From Candidatus Scalindua sp. (GTDB taxonomy: Bacteria > Planctomycetota > Brocadiia > Brocadiales > Scalinduaceae): a stretch of 64,000 nucleotides of DNA. Below the pieces are notes generated by a model, which had not been told where the DNA came from, searched no databases, and saw only the letters and a list, made by a program, of their open reading frames with translations. How positions within the stretch are numbered: the stretch's first letter is position 1; every line of letters starts with the position of its first letter. Positions 44,389 through 54,557 of the stretch are shown one piece after another. The stretch lies in NCBI GenBank assembly GCA_031316155.1, contig JALDRB010000007.1:237440-301439 (forward strand), in the 5' to 3' direction. A program made the position numbers and the translations under genes.

Positions 44389-46070
44389 ATGGATGATTCA
44401 GCTTCTATAGCACTTATCGTAGACATTGTGATCATAATCTCGGCTTCCTTCTTATTTGGTTTATTTGCGCATAAATTGAAGCAATCCGTTATTCTTGCTT
44501 ATATTGTGGTAGGGATTATGATTGGACCCCATGGATTTGGTTTGATACATAAGATGGGAGAAGTGCATTCCCTGGCTGAAATCGGGGTAGCCCTGCTTAT
44601 GTTTGTTATAGGAGTAGAATTCAAAATTTCAAAGCTCGGAAATATCTGGAAGGTAATTATTTTTGGGGGTATCTTTCAGATTGTATGCATGATCGCTGCT
44701 GGTTATTTTCTTTCAAGGTTTATGGGGTATTCATTAATGAATTCACTTCTTCTGGGAATGATTGGTTCGATCAGCAGTACGATGATTATCGTAAAGATAT
44801 TGACTGAACGCAGAGAAATGGAACGGTTGCATAGCAGAATTATGGTTGGTCTGCTTATCGTTCAGGATTTGGCAGTCGTTATCATGGTATGTTTTATTAT
44901 AAATTTTGAAAATATTGCCCACGGCAATATCCTTAATTTTGCAAAAGTTCTGGGAATCAGTGCGTTGATACTCACTGCCATAGTGTTTACCGGACGAAAA
45001 CTGTTACCGAAGGTGATGTACCTTGTAGTAAAGACGGGTAGTAAAGAAATGTTTCTCCTGTCCATTTTCTCGTTTGCAATAGGCATTTCTGTAACCACTC
45101 ACTTATTGGGTTTTTCCATTTCATTAGGAGCTTTTATCGTAGGATTTTTGCTTTCAGAGGCTGAATATAATTCAGAAATCTCAGCCCAAATAGGCCCGCT
45201 GAAAGACATATTTATCGTTATCTTTTTTGTCTCAGTAGGATTGTTTATCAATCCTATGATACTTATGGATAACATTGTACTGGTTGGGTTGCTTACATTT
45301 TTGATCATGTTCGGAAAATTTGTTTCCTGTGCATTGCCTACATGGTTATTTGGATATGATGGTAAGACTTCGGTAAGAGTGGGTATGGGAATGATGCAAA
45401 TCGGCGAATTCTCTTTCGTTATGCTTACGATAGGACAGAAACACGGATTCCTTTCTCCATCGATATTCTCATCAACAATTGCGGCTGCACTTGTTTCAAT
45501 AATGCTTACTCCGTTAGCAATAAGCAAGGCAGACATGGTATATACTTTTTTTACGAAGAAAACAGGTTTTGGTAAATTCCTGAGCCGTATTCCCCAATAT
45601 AAATTGGAGGAAAGCAAAGAAACAAAAAAGGTATTAAGTGATCATGTGATACTCTGTGGTTTTGGAAATTCAGGAATCAGGGTTGCTGATGGTTTAAAGG
45701 AAAAACAGGAAATGATTATTATAGAAAACGATATTAAAAGATAGAAATTCTAAAACAGAACAAATACCGGTATCTGTTTGGTGATGCAATGAACCATCAT
45801 CTTTTGATTAAGGCTGGTATTATGACTGCCAGGATACTGATACTGGCTATTCCTGATATGCAGACAAAGAAGATTGCTACCAGGTATGCGAAAGTATATA
45901 ACCCTGATATCATGGTTATCGCAAGGGCAATGACTGAAAAGGAAAAGGGAGAATTACAGCAGGTTGGAGTCGATTATACAATAATTCCCTTGTGGTTAGA
46001 AGCAGCAGAGATTATCGGTAAAATAATGGAGCAAGGTGTTCGACCTGCACAACAAACTCCTTCCGTATAG
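44389..46070 (+). pseudogene. CPA2-type K+/H+ antiporter (Kef-like), frameshifted
   Basis: The first frame (to 45744) has about 12 membrane helices with VGIMIGPHGFG, GSISSTMIIVK and IGEFSFVMLTIG, then the start of a Rossmann RCK domain (DHVILCGFGNSGIRVADGL...IIENDIKR). At about 45740 the frame is lost; one base restores IEILKQNKYRYLFGDAMNHHLL and then the frame 45789-46070 (AGIMTARILILAIPDMQTKKIATRYAKVYNPDIMVIAR...). Together they match a KefB/C-like antiporter with its nucleotide-binding regulatory domain. As written the channel lacks most of its regulator, so it is either broken or deregulated. Confidence 0.8.
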
Positions 46071-46092
46071 TCAAACCGCTTATCTGCTTTCA

Positions 46093-46737
46093 TCAGTTAC
46101 CATGTAGTGTGTACATATCAATGGTTTTCACTTGAATGTCAGGGGGGATGGTAAACTTTTCTTCCGGGATAGTGACACCTTCGATGATTTCTGTAGCAAC
46201 CGTAGTTGTTCTGGTAAGGCTGTCTCCGGTTCTTTTCTTTAAGATAATGCCTTTCCAAGTACAGGTTTTTTCTCCGGTATATTTTTTTTCCCATACTTCA
46301 CAGTTTTTTCCGGCAACCCTTTCTACCTCTTCTTTTAATGCACCCATGTCCCTTAACTTTGTTTCTGCAATATTTTCCAGTTCGATTTGCGATTTACCGG
46401 CATACTCTTTATACCTCGGATTTCTTATCCTTAATCCTGTTCTCGTGTTGAGGTCGATGGTATTTATCCATTGTCCATTGTCTTCCAGAAGTGTCAGAGT
46501 GTTTCTTATTACGGTTGTCCCCATCAACTGCATGGTTGTTTTTGTATATTTTGCCTCGCGTCTTCCCCAATCATCATAATAAACGACCTCGGTTCCCGTC
46601 TTGGTACCGGTAATTTCGTATTTGATAATGCCGGACTTTGAATTCGGATACCGTTTTTGCATAATCAGGGCAGAATCGGCAGTTGCGTAAGGAGTTAATA
46701 ACAATAAGATGAGAAAATAAAGAGCGGGTATTTTCAT
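46093..46737 (-). CDS. Secreted protein of unknown function
   Basis: It starts at ATG 46737 after AGGAGA. The 214-residue product has a signal peptide (MKIPALYFLILLLLTPYATA). The mature part is beta-rich: SGIIKYEITGTKTGTEVVYYDDWGRREAKYTKT, two Cys in KNCEVW...KTCTWKG, and VTIPEEKFTIPPDI at the end. This resembles periplasmic proteins of the LolA-like DUF4412 kind, but I cannot be sure. It precedes pepF on the other side and may share its transcript. Confidence 0.6.
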   Translation of the reverse strand: MKIPALYFLILLLLTPYATADSALIMQKRYPNSKSGIIKYEITGTKTGTEVVYYDDWGRREAKYTKTTMQLMGTTVIRNTLTLLEDNGQWINTIDLNTRTGLRIRNPRYKEYAGKSQIELENIAETKLRDMGALKEEVERVAGKNCEVWEKKYTGEKTCTWKGIILKKRTGDSLTRTTTVATEIIEGVTIPEEKFTIPPDIQVKTIDMYTLHGN

Positions 46738-46746
46738 TTTTTTCTC

Positions 46747-48531
46747 CTACAAAGACTTATATTCTTCTAATAAATCCTTAAATTTCCTGACCGTTATTTC
46801 GTACGCCTCTTTTTTAGTAAGATCAACCCCGGCATCATCGAGAATTTCGAGTGGTGGTTTGTGTGAACCTGCTCCGAGAAATGAGAGGTAATCTTTTACC
46901 GCATCTTTTTCACCGTTAGTTATGCGCACGGACAAGGCTATTGCAGCGGACAAACTTGTGGCATATTTATAGACATAGAAGACCTGGTAAAAATGCGGAA
47001 TACGCGCCCACTCGCAGCTTAACTGATCATCGATAACCATCCCCTCACCCAAGTATGCCTCAAGATTTTTCCGGTAAACGTCAGTTATGCTTTTTGAAAT
47101 GAGTATTCCACCACTTTCGGCCAGAGCATGAATATCTTTTTCAAAATTAGCAAACATGGTCTGTCTGTAGAATGTAGCCTCTATTCTTTTCATGTTATGG
47201 TACAGGAAGAATTTTTTCTCTTCTCTTGAATCGGCAATCTTTGACATATGGTCAAAGAGGAGAGCCTCATTCAGTGTTGACGCTATTTCTGCCAGAAAGA
47301 CCGGATTTTGATAGTAGAGATACGGTTGATTTTCAATCGAGTAATCCCGGTGCAGACAGTGGCCAAGTTCGTGTGCGAATGTTGATACATCGGAAAACTT
47401 GCCCGAGTGATTCAGAAAGACGATTCCGCGGCTTGCATAGCTCCCCCAGGAGAAGGCGCCGGATCGTTTATTTTGAGATTCGAAGACATCAATAACTCGT
47501 GCCTTGATGGCGTCATCATACTTTTTGAGATATCCTGAACCGAGAGGTTCAAGTGCTGAACGCACAAGATCGATTGTCTCATGATAGGTATACTCCCTGT
47601 CAACTTCTTTAGCCATGGGGACATAGTTATCATAAAAGTGCAGTTCTTCAATACCAAGCTCTTCTTTTTTCAGAATGTTAAACTCACTGATCACGTCAAT
47701 GTTCTCTTTTACCACTTCAACAAGGTTACCGAATACTACGGTTGGAAGGTAATCAGGAAAGAGTGACTTTTCCAGCATTGAAGGATATTTTCGGACCTTT
47801 ACGAGTTTTGTGTTTGCCAGCACTTTGGCAGCATAGGTGTTTGCAAGAACATCGATATTTTGCTGGAAGGGGCGGTAGTAGAAAATAAATGATTTTTTGC
47901 GGAGTTCCCGATCAGGTGATTCCAAGAGTTTTGAAAACTTCGCATGTGAAAGATGTATTTTCTGCCCGTGATGTTCAAATTCTTCGAACACGATGTTGTT
48001 ATCATTATAAGCGGAGAAAATATCATCAAACTTTCCTATAACTATTCCAAGTTCAGCCAAAACAGTTTCTGCCTCCTCGGACAGGATGTGGGGGTGGTAT
48101 CGGGCATAACTCTCCAGAAAAAAGCGATACTCTTCCAATTGAGGATTTGCATGGATCATTTTATCAATATCTTCTTCCGATAAAGAGGATAACTCTTTTT
48201 TGATAAAGACTGTTTCAGACGTTATCTTTGATGAAAGCAATTCAATGCGCTCCTTCATTTCTTCATATGCAGTGTTCCCGGTATCTTCCCAGAAGTGTGC
48301 TATGGCATAGACAGAGAGATTCTCTTCGATAATGGAAAGGTCGCTGTACAGAGGCATGAAATTCTTTAATTTATGGTGGTCAGTAAGAGATCCTTTGAAG
48401 TTCAACAGTTGGGTATACTGCATTTCCACCTTCCGGTAGTCGGCTTCCCAATCATTGTCCGATGCATACAATACGGACAGATCCCATTTGTATTTGTCTT
48501 CTATCTGATCTCGTGTTTTTTTCTTATCCAT
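46747..48531 (-). CDS. pepF: Oligoendopeptidase F (M3 metallopeptidase)
   Basis: The 594-residue product is a helical M3 zinc peptidase with FAHELGHCLHRDYS (HExxH site) and the downstream ligand region FLAEIASTLNEALL. Other family marks are KWDLSVLY near the start and RFFLESYARYHPHILSEEAE. It cuts short peptides in the cytoplasm. It starts 22 bases after the stop of the LolA-like lipoprotein gene, with which it probably forms an operon, and ends 9 bases before the secreted protein gene. Confidence 0.93.
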   Translation of the reverse strand: MDKKKTRDQIEDKYKWDLSVLYASDNDWEADYRKVEMQYTQLLNFKGSLTDHHKLKNFMPLYSDLSIIEENLSVYAIAHFWEDTGNTAYEEMKERIELLSSKITSETVFIKKELSSLSEEDIDKMIHANPQLEEYRFFLESYARYHPHILSEEAETVLAELGIVIGKFDDIFSAYNDNNIVFEEFEHHGQKIHLSHAKFSKLLESPDRELRKKSFIFYYRPFQQNIDVLANTYAAKVLANTKLVKVRKYPSMLEKSLFPDYLPTVVFGNLVEVVKENIDVISEFNILKKEELGIEELHFYDNYVPMAKEVDREYTYHETIDLVRSALEPLGSGYLKKYDDAIKARVIDVFESQNKRSGAFSWGSYASRGIVFLNHSGKFSDVSTFAHELGHCLHRDYSIENQPYLYYQNPVFLAEIASTLNEALLFDHMSKIADSREEKKFFLYHNMKRIEATFYRQTMFANFEKDIHALAESGGILISKSITDVYRKNLEAYLGEGMVIDDQLSCEWARIPHFYQVFYVYKYATSLSAAIALSVRITNGEKDAVKDYLSFLGAGSHKPPLEILDDAGVDLTKKEAYEITVRKFKDLLEEYKSL

Positions 48532-48553
48532 ATGAATAACACCATTTACATCG

Positions 48554-49399
48554 CTAATTTATCCGGATAATTTCCGCATTTCTTGGTTCTCTGAATTGAA
48601 AGATTTCAGCTTTCAGGGTTTCATTGAGAGAGGGGTTCTTGAAGGATATGTTTAATATCGAATCGGTTTCCGGCCAACTGATTTGGACCTCTTTCGGGAT
48701 TGTACCGCCTTCAAGTGAGACGTAATCGTTGAAAGAGGCGTGTACTTTAACAAGGCTGTCTTCCTGAAACAGCGTCAGTTCCGTTACCTTGTTATCGAAT
48801 CTGCTTATCTTCAATCTGCCGTAAGGAACAAACTCATCCCCTTTTTTTTCAAATACTTGAATACGCCAGAAAGTTGGCCATGTTTCCAGATAAGCTGATC
48901 TGCCCTCAAAGAGTTTATCATGGTCCAAGAGGACGGCGATATCATCGGGAAACAGGTATGCACTGGCGTTTACGTTTCGTTTCGTGTTGCATCTCCCCGT
49001 ATAGACGGTCTTTTGCTGTGGAACGTAAAACCAGAAGTTTTCTCCGTCCGATACCATATTAAAGACGGTAGTGGCAAGCTTGTGGCCAATCACCCTTAAT
49101 TTTTCGGGTTTTTGCAAAACAAAGACACCGTTGCAGGTAAATGAACCCTTTGTCTCCGGCGTTATGAGTGTTATATCAACGTTTGACTTGAGGCTGGTAA
49201 TTTTGCTTCCTTCCGAATGGATATGTTCTTTTATCTGGCGGAGAGAGAGATCCCTGATTTTGCTCCTGTCCACTTGAGATATCGGTAATGTTTGTTTCTC
49301 AATTGCAATATCGGGCTTGTGTGTGGCACAACCGGCGAAGAGGAGAGGAATCGCAAACAATAGTAGTCTATACGGTTTATGTTTCGTGTTATGCTTCAT
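48554..49399 (-). CDS. LolA-like outer-membrane lipoprotein
   Basis: The 281-residue product has a lipoprotein signal (LLLFAIPLLFAGCATH, Cys24). The mature part has an LolA/LolB-like half-barrel: SLKSNVDITLITPETKGSFTCNGVFVLQKPEKLRVIG, FNMVSDGENFWFYVPQQKTVYTG. These fit DUF4292-type lipoproteins. It may carry lipids or lipoproteins across the periplasm. Its -35/-10 is not clear. Confidence 0.7.
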   Translation of the reverse strand: MKHNTKHKPYRLLLFAIPLLFAGCATHKPDIAIEKQTLPISQVDRSKIRDLSLRQIKEHIHSEGSKITSLKSNVDITLITPETKGSFTCNGVFVLQKPEKLRVIGHKLATTVFNMVSDGENFWFYVPQQKTVYTGRCNTKRNVNASAYLFPDDIAVLLDHDKLFEGRSAYLETWPTFWRIQVFEKKGDEFVPYGRLKISRFDNKVTELTLFQEDSLVKVHASFNDYVSLEGGTIPKEVQISWPETDSILNISFKNPSLNETLKAEIFQFREPRNAEIIRIN

Positions 49400-49561
49400 T
49401 GAAAACTCTAATGCTTTGCAAATGGTTTAAAAAGTGCGAGCAGGGCAAAGCGAATAGGTGCAGAGAGCGTAAAACTTGCGTAAATAAAAATTTTACCGGT
49501 TATTAACCAGTTATTAACAGGTTCAATAGTTTTTTAGTTTCTCTTTATCTGTGGCGTAGAT

Positions 49562-50032
49562 TCAGACAATTTTCCCATCTGACAGGTCATAAATCCATTT
49601 TAATTCTGTTTGTACCGGGTCAATCAGGTCGTTTTTGTTGAAGAAAAGTTCAATTTCCCTTTCGGCAGATTCATGGGAGTCTGAACCGTGTATCAAATTA
49701 AAGCGATTACTTAATCCGAAATCCCCCCGTATTGTCCCCGGTGCCGCCTCATGGCAGGCGGTTTTCCCCATCATTGTGCGGGTAACTGCTATTGCGTTTT
49801 TACCCCTGATAGCCAGTATCACTACGGGTCCGGATGTCATGAATGCAATAAGTTTTTTAAAAAAGTCCTTCCCTTCATGTTCTGAATAGTTTTTTCTCGC
49901 CAAACTTTCAGGGATAGCCATCAGTTTGAGGCCAAGTATCTCAAACCCCTTTTCTTCAAATCTGCTGATTATTTTCCCTACTAATCGGCGTTTTACAGAA
50001 TCCGGCTTTATGATAACTAATGTCTTTTGCAT
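49562..50032 (-). CDS. ndk: Nucleoside diphosphate kinase
   Basis: The 156-residue product balances NTP pools using ATP. It shows LVIIKPDSVKRRLVGKI, SEHEGKDFFKKLIAFMTSGPVV, RTMMGKT, TIRGDFGLSNRFNLIHGSDSHESAEREI with the active His (NLIHGSDS). The C-terminal tail (ELKWIYDLSDGKIV) is about 15 residues longer than usual. Convergent with nothing; it follows DUF4416 and proS on the same strand. Confidence 0.95.
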   Translation of the reverse strand: MQKTLVIIKPDSVKRRLVGKIISRFEEKGFEILGLKLMAIPESLARKNYSEHEGKDFFKKLIAFMTSGPVVILAIRGKNAIAVTRTMMGKTACHEAAPGTIRGDFGLSNRFNLIHGSDSHESAEREIELFFNKNDLIDPVQTELKWIYDLSDGKIV

Positions 50033-50067
50033 AGAATGAATTGGCCTTTAGAGTTTAAGATAAAATG

Positions 50068-50589
50068 CTAGGTTATTTTTGCCCGAACCCTCAAAAAAAA
50101 ATTCTTGTATTCTGCCGTCTGGTAATCTGGATATGTCCATGGCAGGTTTTCGTATTGTCCTTCCTTATAGTAAAGGGTGACTTCAGCGTAAATTCCCTTT
50201 TGGAGGTAGATCCTGTGGTAGAAGTCTTTTGTAGAGGCGAGTATCAGTTTGCAACGGGTAAGATATCCAGGGTCCAGGTTGATTGGCCTGTGGACGGGGT
50301 ATTTACCGTTACGTTTGTAGGTATCTTCTAGTTCATTGGTCCACACCTTAATAGATGAAATTTCTTCAGGATCTATACTATTTTTGAAACCAAAAAACAT
50401 CCGTAAAATGTTTGGCCCCATCTCCTTTCTATAGTAATCGGTAAAATCAAAGGGGATAATATCGCTTTTAACGTCAATTTTTCCAAGTTTTTTTTCAAGG
50501 AGTATTTCAACCTCTTCAAAGAGTGTTCCGACACTGGAAAGCATTCCCATAATAAGTTTTGCCGGTTGGGGTTGGGTAATTTCAGACAT
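50068..50589 (-). CDS. DUF4416 protein
   Basis: The 173-residue product has the DUF4416 layout: PAKLIMGMLSS at the start, DIIPFDFTDYYRKEMGPNILRMFFGFK, RPINLDPGYLTRCKLILASTKDFYHRIYLQKGIYAEVTLYY and LPWTYPDYQT near the end. This cytoplasmic family is common in anaerobic delta-type and planctomycete genomes. Its function is unknown. It lies between proS and ndk on one strand. Confidence 0.85.
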   Translation of the reverse strand: MSEITQPQPAKLIMGMLSSVGTLFEEVEILLEKKLGKIDVKSDIIPFDFTDYYRKEMGPNILRMFFGFKNSIDPEEISSIKVWTNELEDTYKRNGKYPVHRPINLDPGYLTRCKLILASTKDFYHRIYLQKGIYAEVTLYYKEGQYENLPWTYPDYQTAEYKNFFLRVRAKIT

Positions 50590-50690
50590 CTTGTGACTTA
50601 TTCAACCGCATACTGACACAAAGTGAGAAGAAATGAATCATTCTGCTCATGGTGCACGCACGAATAACGAATTCAGGCAGCGTTTTGCGG

Positions 50691-52403
50691 CTATTTTGCA
50701 TGTAATGATGTTATAATGGTTTTTATTTCCCGAACGAGGTTCTCGGGAGTTGAAAAATATATTTTATTGTTCGAGCGGACCTTGATTTCCAGCTCACCTT
50801 TCTCTTTGTAGCCTTTTCCCACGGTTATCCTGATCGGTATTCCTATCAGATCTGCATCCTTAAATTTGAAACCGGGTCTGTGATCCCTGTCATCAAGTAA
50901 AACTTCGACACCATCTTTGCATAATTGGTCATAGATTTTTGTTGCCGTATCTAAGAAGGTGTTGTCATTTATATTTACGGGTACAACTAACACTTCATAC
51001 GGTGCCAGAGGTATTGGCCAGATTATGCCATCTTTGTCGTGAGATCGTTCAATAGTAGCCGCGATGATTCTGTTTATGCCGATACCATACGAGCCCATAA
51101 CTATGGGATTTTCTTTTCCAGTCTTATCCAGGAACTTTGCGCCCAAGGTTTTACTATATTTCGTACCCAGCTTAAATACATGTCCAATTTCGATTCCGCG
51201 GGAAATAGTAAGCAATTCTTTGCATTTTGGACACTTATCGTCTTTACCAACAAATCGGATGTCTGCAATTTTGTTAACGGTGAAATCTCTTTCCATATTT
51301 GCATTGATTATGTGTGTGTCAGCTTTATTGCCTCCGACTACACAGTTTTTCATCGTTGAAACAGCCCTGTCTGCAATAATGTGTGTCTTTAAACCGATAG
51401 GTCCGGCAAAACCAACCGGTGAATTTGTAAGGCTGACAACGGTTTTTTCGTCAGCCAATTCGATTTTATCCTGTGATAGCAGTTTAGCAAGTTTTGTTTC
51501 ATTAACATCGTGGTCTCCACGCACAAGGACTGCAACATGGGTATTGTTGTAAGAGTATATTAACGTCTTAACCATTTTCTTTGGTTCGATACCAAGAAAG
51601 TTGCTTACGTCTTTTATAGTAGACATCTTGGGTGTTGAGACCTCTTTCAATTCTTCTAAAATAGACTCTTCTTCGGTCTCAGTCTGTGCTGCAACAGCTT
51701 TTTCCAGGTTTGCAGCGTAATCACAACATGAGCATTTTACAATTACATCCTCTCCATTGGAGTTGGGAACCATAAATTCGTGAGAAACGTCACCTCCCAT
51801 AACGCCAGTATCAGCCTCTACTATCAGATAGTCCAATTGGCATCGATTGAGAATTCTGCAATAGGTATCATACATTTTCTGGTAGCTGACATTGAGTCCA
51901 TCGGTATCCACATCGAAACTATAGGCATCTTTCATGAGAAACTCCCTGCTACGCAAAACACCGAACCGTGGCCTCGCTTCGTCTCTGAATTTTGTCTGAA
52001 TCTGATAAAGAATTAAAGGCATATTTTTATAGGAACCAAGCTCATTTTTTATTAAGTCAGTAATAACCTCTTCATGGGTTGGGCTTAGAGCGACTTCCTT
52101 TCCATGACGATCTTTCATACATAAGAGATCATTACCGAAGGCACTGATCCTACCACTTAATTCGAAAAGGGATAGGGATTGCAAGGCGGGGAGCAATATC
52201 TCCACCGATCCAGCAGAATTCATCTCTTCCCTTATTATCGTGTTTACCTTGTTTAAGACCCTTATCCCCAAAGGAAGGTATGAGTACACACCAGCGGACA
52301 ATCTCCTGATCATACCTGATCGAACCATCAGTTTATGGCTTTCTACCTCAGCATCACTCGGGTCTTCTTTTAATGTGGGTATTAATGTTTGTGTCCATTT
52401 CAT
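50691..52403 (-). CDS. proS: Prolyl-tRNA synthetase
   Basis: The 570-residue product is a bacterial-type class II synthetase: RSGMIRRLSAGVYSYLPLG, PTHEEVITDL, FRDEARPRFGVLRSREFLMKDAYSFD (motif 2), an inserted YbaK-like editing domain (about residues 235-380), GSYGIGINRIIAA (motif 3) and the anticodon domain. It charges tRNA-Pro and edits mischarged alanine. The unusual ending GSYGIG replaces the common GCYGIG. Confidence 0.95.
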   Translation of the reverse strand: MKWTQTLIPTLKEDPSDAEVESHKLMVRSGMIRRLSAGVYSYLPLGIRVLNKVNTIIREEMNSAGSVEILLPALQSLSLFELSGRISAFGNDLLCMKDRHGKEVALSPTHEEVITDLIKNELGSYKNMPLILYQIQTKFRDEARPRFGVLRSREFLMKDAYSFDVDTDGLNVSYQKMYDTYCRILNRCQLDYLIVEADTGVMGGDVSHEFMVPNSNGEDVIVKCSCCDYAANLEKAVAAQTETEEESILEELKEVSTPKMSTIKDVSNFLGIEPKKMVKTLIYSYNNTHVAVLVRGDHDVNETKLAKLLSQDKIELADEKTVVSLTNSPVGFAGPIGLKTHIIADRAVSTMKNCVVGGNKADTHIINANMERDFTVNKIADIRFVGKDDKCPKCKELLTISRGIEIGHVFKLGTKYSKTLGAKFLDKTGKENPIVMGSYGIGINRIIAATIERSHDKDGIIWPIPLAPYEVLVVPVNINDNTFLDTATKIYDQLCKDGVEVLLDDRDHRPGFKFKDADLIGIPIRITVGKGYKEKGELEIKVRSNNKIYFSTPENLVREIKTIITSLHAK

Positions 52404-52680
52404 GGTAATATTGGTGCTGAAATTAAGATCCAGCGCTTTCGGTTGTAACTCTCATCATAAGTCTGTCTGGTCATATTACGTTTGTATCAGTCCGATTGCG
52501 ATTTGTAGGGCAATTTCTCATACGGGGACAGAAACAGGGCAACCTTGATAACCCGTCTGTCCGTAGCGACATGTTCCGTTCAATCTAGTTGATGTGAGGA
52601 ACGAATGATCGGATTATATTGCTGGAGTTTAATATTTGCAAGTTATTTATCGCTTTGGTTAGAATGATGCAACATAACGG

Positions 52681-52708
52681 TTGAATTCGGCCGTAAATTT
52701 GTTATAAT
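52681..52708 (+). promoter_or_regulatory. Putative promoter of the first cytochrome gene
   Basis: TTGAAT (52681-52686), 16 bases, perfect TATAAT (52703-52708). The start codon is at 52839, so the leader is about 125 bases. The rest of 52404-52838 shows no gene. Confidence 0.5.
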
Positions 52709-52838
52709 TTTCACTTTTACAAATAGATTTTTATGTAAGGTCGTTCAATGAATGGCTTTGTGTTTTTTTTGTGCAGTGTTTAGAGAATGGTATTTTTTCT
52801 GCTGTACCTTAGTAAATTATTAGGAAAGGATAACGTCT

Positions 52839-53324
52839 ATGCATAAATTGTTAATTATTTTGTGTTTTTCGTTAATTATTTTTCATGGTGAAATAAAGGG
52901 TGATGAAATTGTTCCTGCTGAACCGGAAAAAGAGAAAAGCGAACTCGCTAAGTTGATGCATGAAATCGATGTGGACTATAAGGTGGTTGAAGAGATGTCC
53001 GGCTGGTATACGTATAAAAAGAAGCACTGGGAAATTATTCGTGAAGCCGGAGAAAGTATAGTGAAGGTAACTAAGAAGATACGGAGTAGATTTGGAAAAC
53101 CCGATGACTGGACATATGAAGAGCTGATGGAAAAAATGCAGATTGCTGCAGAAGAAATGGTGAAGGTTGCTAAAGATAATAGGAGAGAAGGCGCTCTTGA
53201 AGATGCCCAATGGCAGGTGAGAATGTTGAGACGTACCTGTGCAAAATGCCATAAACACCTCGATATTCATATATATCCGAACTTGTATAAAAAAAAGGAG
53301 AAAGAGATGCCTCCGCTACCTTAA
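52839..53324 (+). CDS. Secreted monohaem cytochrome c protein
   Basis: It starts at ATG 52839 behind GGAAAGGA. The 161-residue product has a signal peptide (LLIILCFSLIIFHGEIKG). The mature protein is helical and has one haem site, CAKCH, near its C-terminus (residue about 132). A C-terminal CxxCH in a helical protein fits the cytochrome c-prime-like four-helix fold; this fold and haem position match the next gene. It should sit in the periplasm or, if the host is an anammox bacterium, the anammoxosome or paryphoplasm. Confidence 0.8.
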   Translation: MHKLLIILCFSLIIFHGEIKGDEIVPAEPEKEKSELAKLMHEIDVDYKVVEEMSGWYTYKKKHWEIIREAGESIVKVTKKIRSRFGKPDDWTYEELMEKMQIAAEEMVKVAKDNRREGALEDAQWQVRMLRRTCAKCHKHLDIHIYPNLYKKKEKEMPPLP

Positions 53325-53602
53325 TTTTGCCCGGTTTATTAGGTATTTTTCAAAATGATGCCAATATCTGTTTTTTGCTTGATTTTGTTCGTATATGTTG
53401 ATAGTATGCCAATTTTGTAGTTTTAGATTAGTTTTCGTTTCAGGTATCTTCAGAGAAAGAGAAGGGGGGTGAAGTTTTTAAACCGAGAAATAGTTTGTTG
53501 AACTTTACAAAGTTAGCTACTGTAAGATCAATTTATGACTAGGTTTAAGGCTAACCGTTAGAAGGCTCATATTATTTTTTTAATTAAGGAGGCAGGAGTA
53601 AA

Positions 53603-54034
53603 ATGAAGAGAAAGAATATTTTTATAGCGTGTGTTTTCTTAGTATCGTTGTTTATGATGGGTACATCAGTAAGTTTTGGAGAAACAGATCAGGAAATATG
53701 TAAAGAGAGCAAAAAGCATTTTGATGCAATCGTGAGAAATAACGGATTGTTGCCTGGTGACGAGTTTAATCCATATAACTTTAAAGAAGTTGCAGGTGCT
53801 GCGTCTGCTATGTTAGCAAACGAGAAAAAACGCGCTCCTGGTGATAAAAACAGAACTGCTCTGATAAGGTTAGTTTCAATACACATTGAGAATATAGAAG
53901 AGGCTGCGAAAGGAGCAGACGAAGGAGCTGTTGAAGCTGCCGGTCACTCTTTGAGATTTTTAACTCTCTCTTGTAAAGCATGTCATAAAGTATATGAAAC
54001 AGAATCTCAAAACAGAAAGATAACTCCAAAATAG
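53603..54034 (+). CDS. Secreted monohaem cytochrome c protein
   Basis: ATG 53603 follows TAAGGAGG. The 143-residue product has a signal peptide (IFIACVFLVSLFMMGTSVSFG) and a helical body with CKACH near the end (about residue 122). The layout resembles the previous gene (C-terminal haem, four helices) with low identity. Between them lie 278 bases with no gene. Both could carry electrons in nitrogen-oxide or hydrazine metabolism; that is inference. Confidence 0.8.
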   Translation: MKRKNIFIACVFLVSLFMMGTSVSFGETDQEICKESKKHFDAIVRNNGLLPGDEFNPYNFKEVAGAASAMLANEKKRAPGDKNRTALIRLVSIHIENIEEAAKGADEGAVEAAGHSLRFLTLSCKACHKVYETESQNRKITPK

Positions 54035-54141
54035 CATTTGTATACTGAAATGGCTTAATGCCATAAAAGAACTTAAATTTAGTGGCAGATTATTTTAGTT
54101 TAAGCAACATTAAATAATAGTTAGTGGGGGTATTAACCAAA

Positions 54142-54534
54142 ATGAAAAGATTTAAATTTTTGTGCATATTAGCAATTCTAGCTGTATCATGTTTTGCTGT
54201 TAGTCAGACAAGTAGGGCAGGCGAGGCTGAAGATTTGATTGGTGATCCGGAAAAAACCATTTTCTTTATTTTTGCAACTGGGGGTATTCAGGGATCGTTC
54301 GGAACTATGGAAACCTGCGTATTCTGCCATGGTAATGGTGGTAAAGGGACAGCTGAAGGCAGAAAAATGAATGTGCCTGATTTTACTGATGCTAAGTGGC
54401 AGGCTTCGGTTACAGACGAACAGTTGATTGCTCACCTTGAAGATAATAATAAAGGCTGCACGAAGTGCAGGGGTAGGATTTCTGAAGCGGCTATCAAAAA
54501 GCTTGTCGAAATCGTTCGAAATTTTGGTTCGTAA
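54142..54534 (+). CDS. Class I-like cytochrome c with a second CxxC
   Basis: I chose ATG 54142, since a signal peptide follows (FLCILAILAVSCFAVS). The mature protein has CVFCHGNGGKGTAEG near its N-terminal end, the usual class I haem site, then MNVPDFTDAKWQASVTDEQLIAHLED. The expected Met axial ligand region is replaced by NNKGCTKCRGRISEAAIKKLVEIVR. A CxxC-Arg follows, which cannot bind haem with the normal His; it may be a disulphide or a degenerate second haem site. It ends at a strong terminator. Confidence 0.8.
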   Translation: MKRFKFLCILAILAVSCFAVSQTSRAGEAEDLIGDPEKTIFFIFATGGIQGSFGTMETCVFCHGNGGKGTAEGRKMNVPDFTDAKWQASVTDEQLIAHLEDNNKGCTKCRGRISEAAIKKLVEIVRNFGS

Positions 54535-54557
54535 TTTCGTAAAGAAAAAGGCAATAT

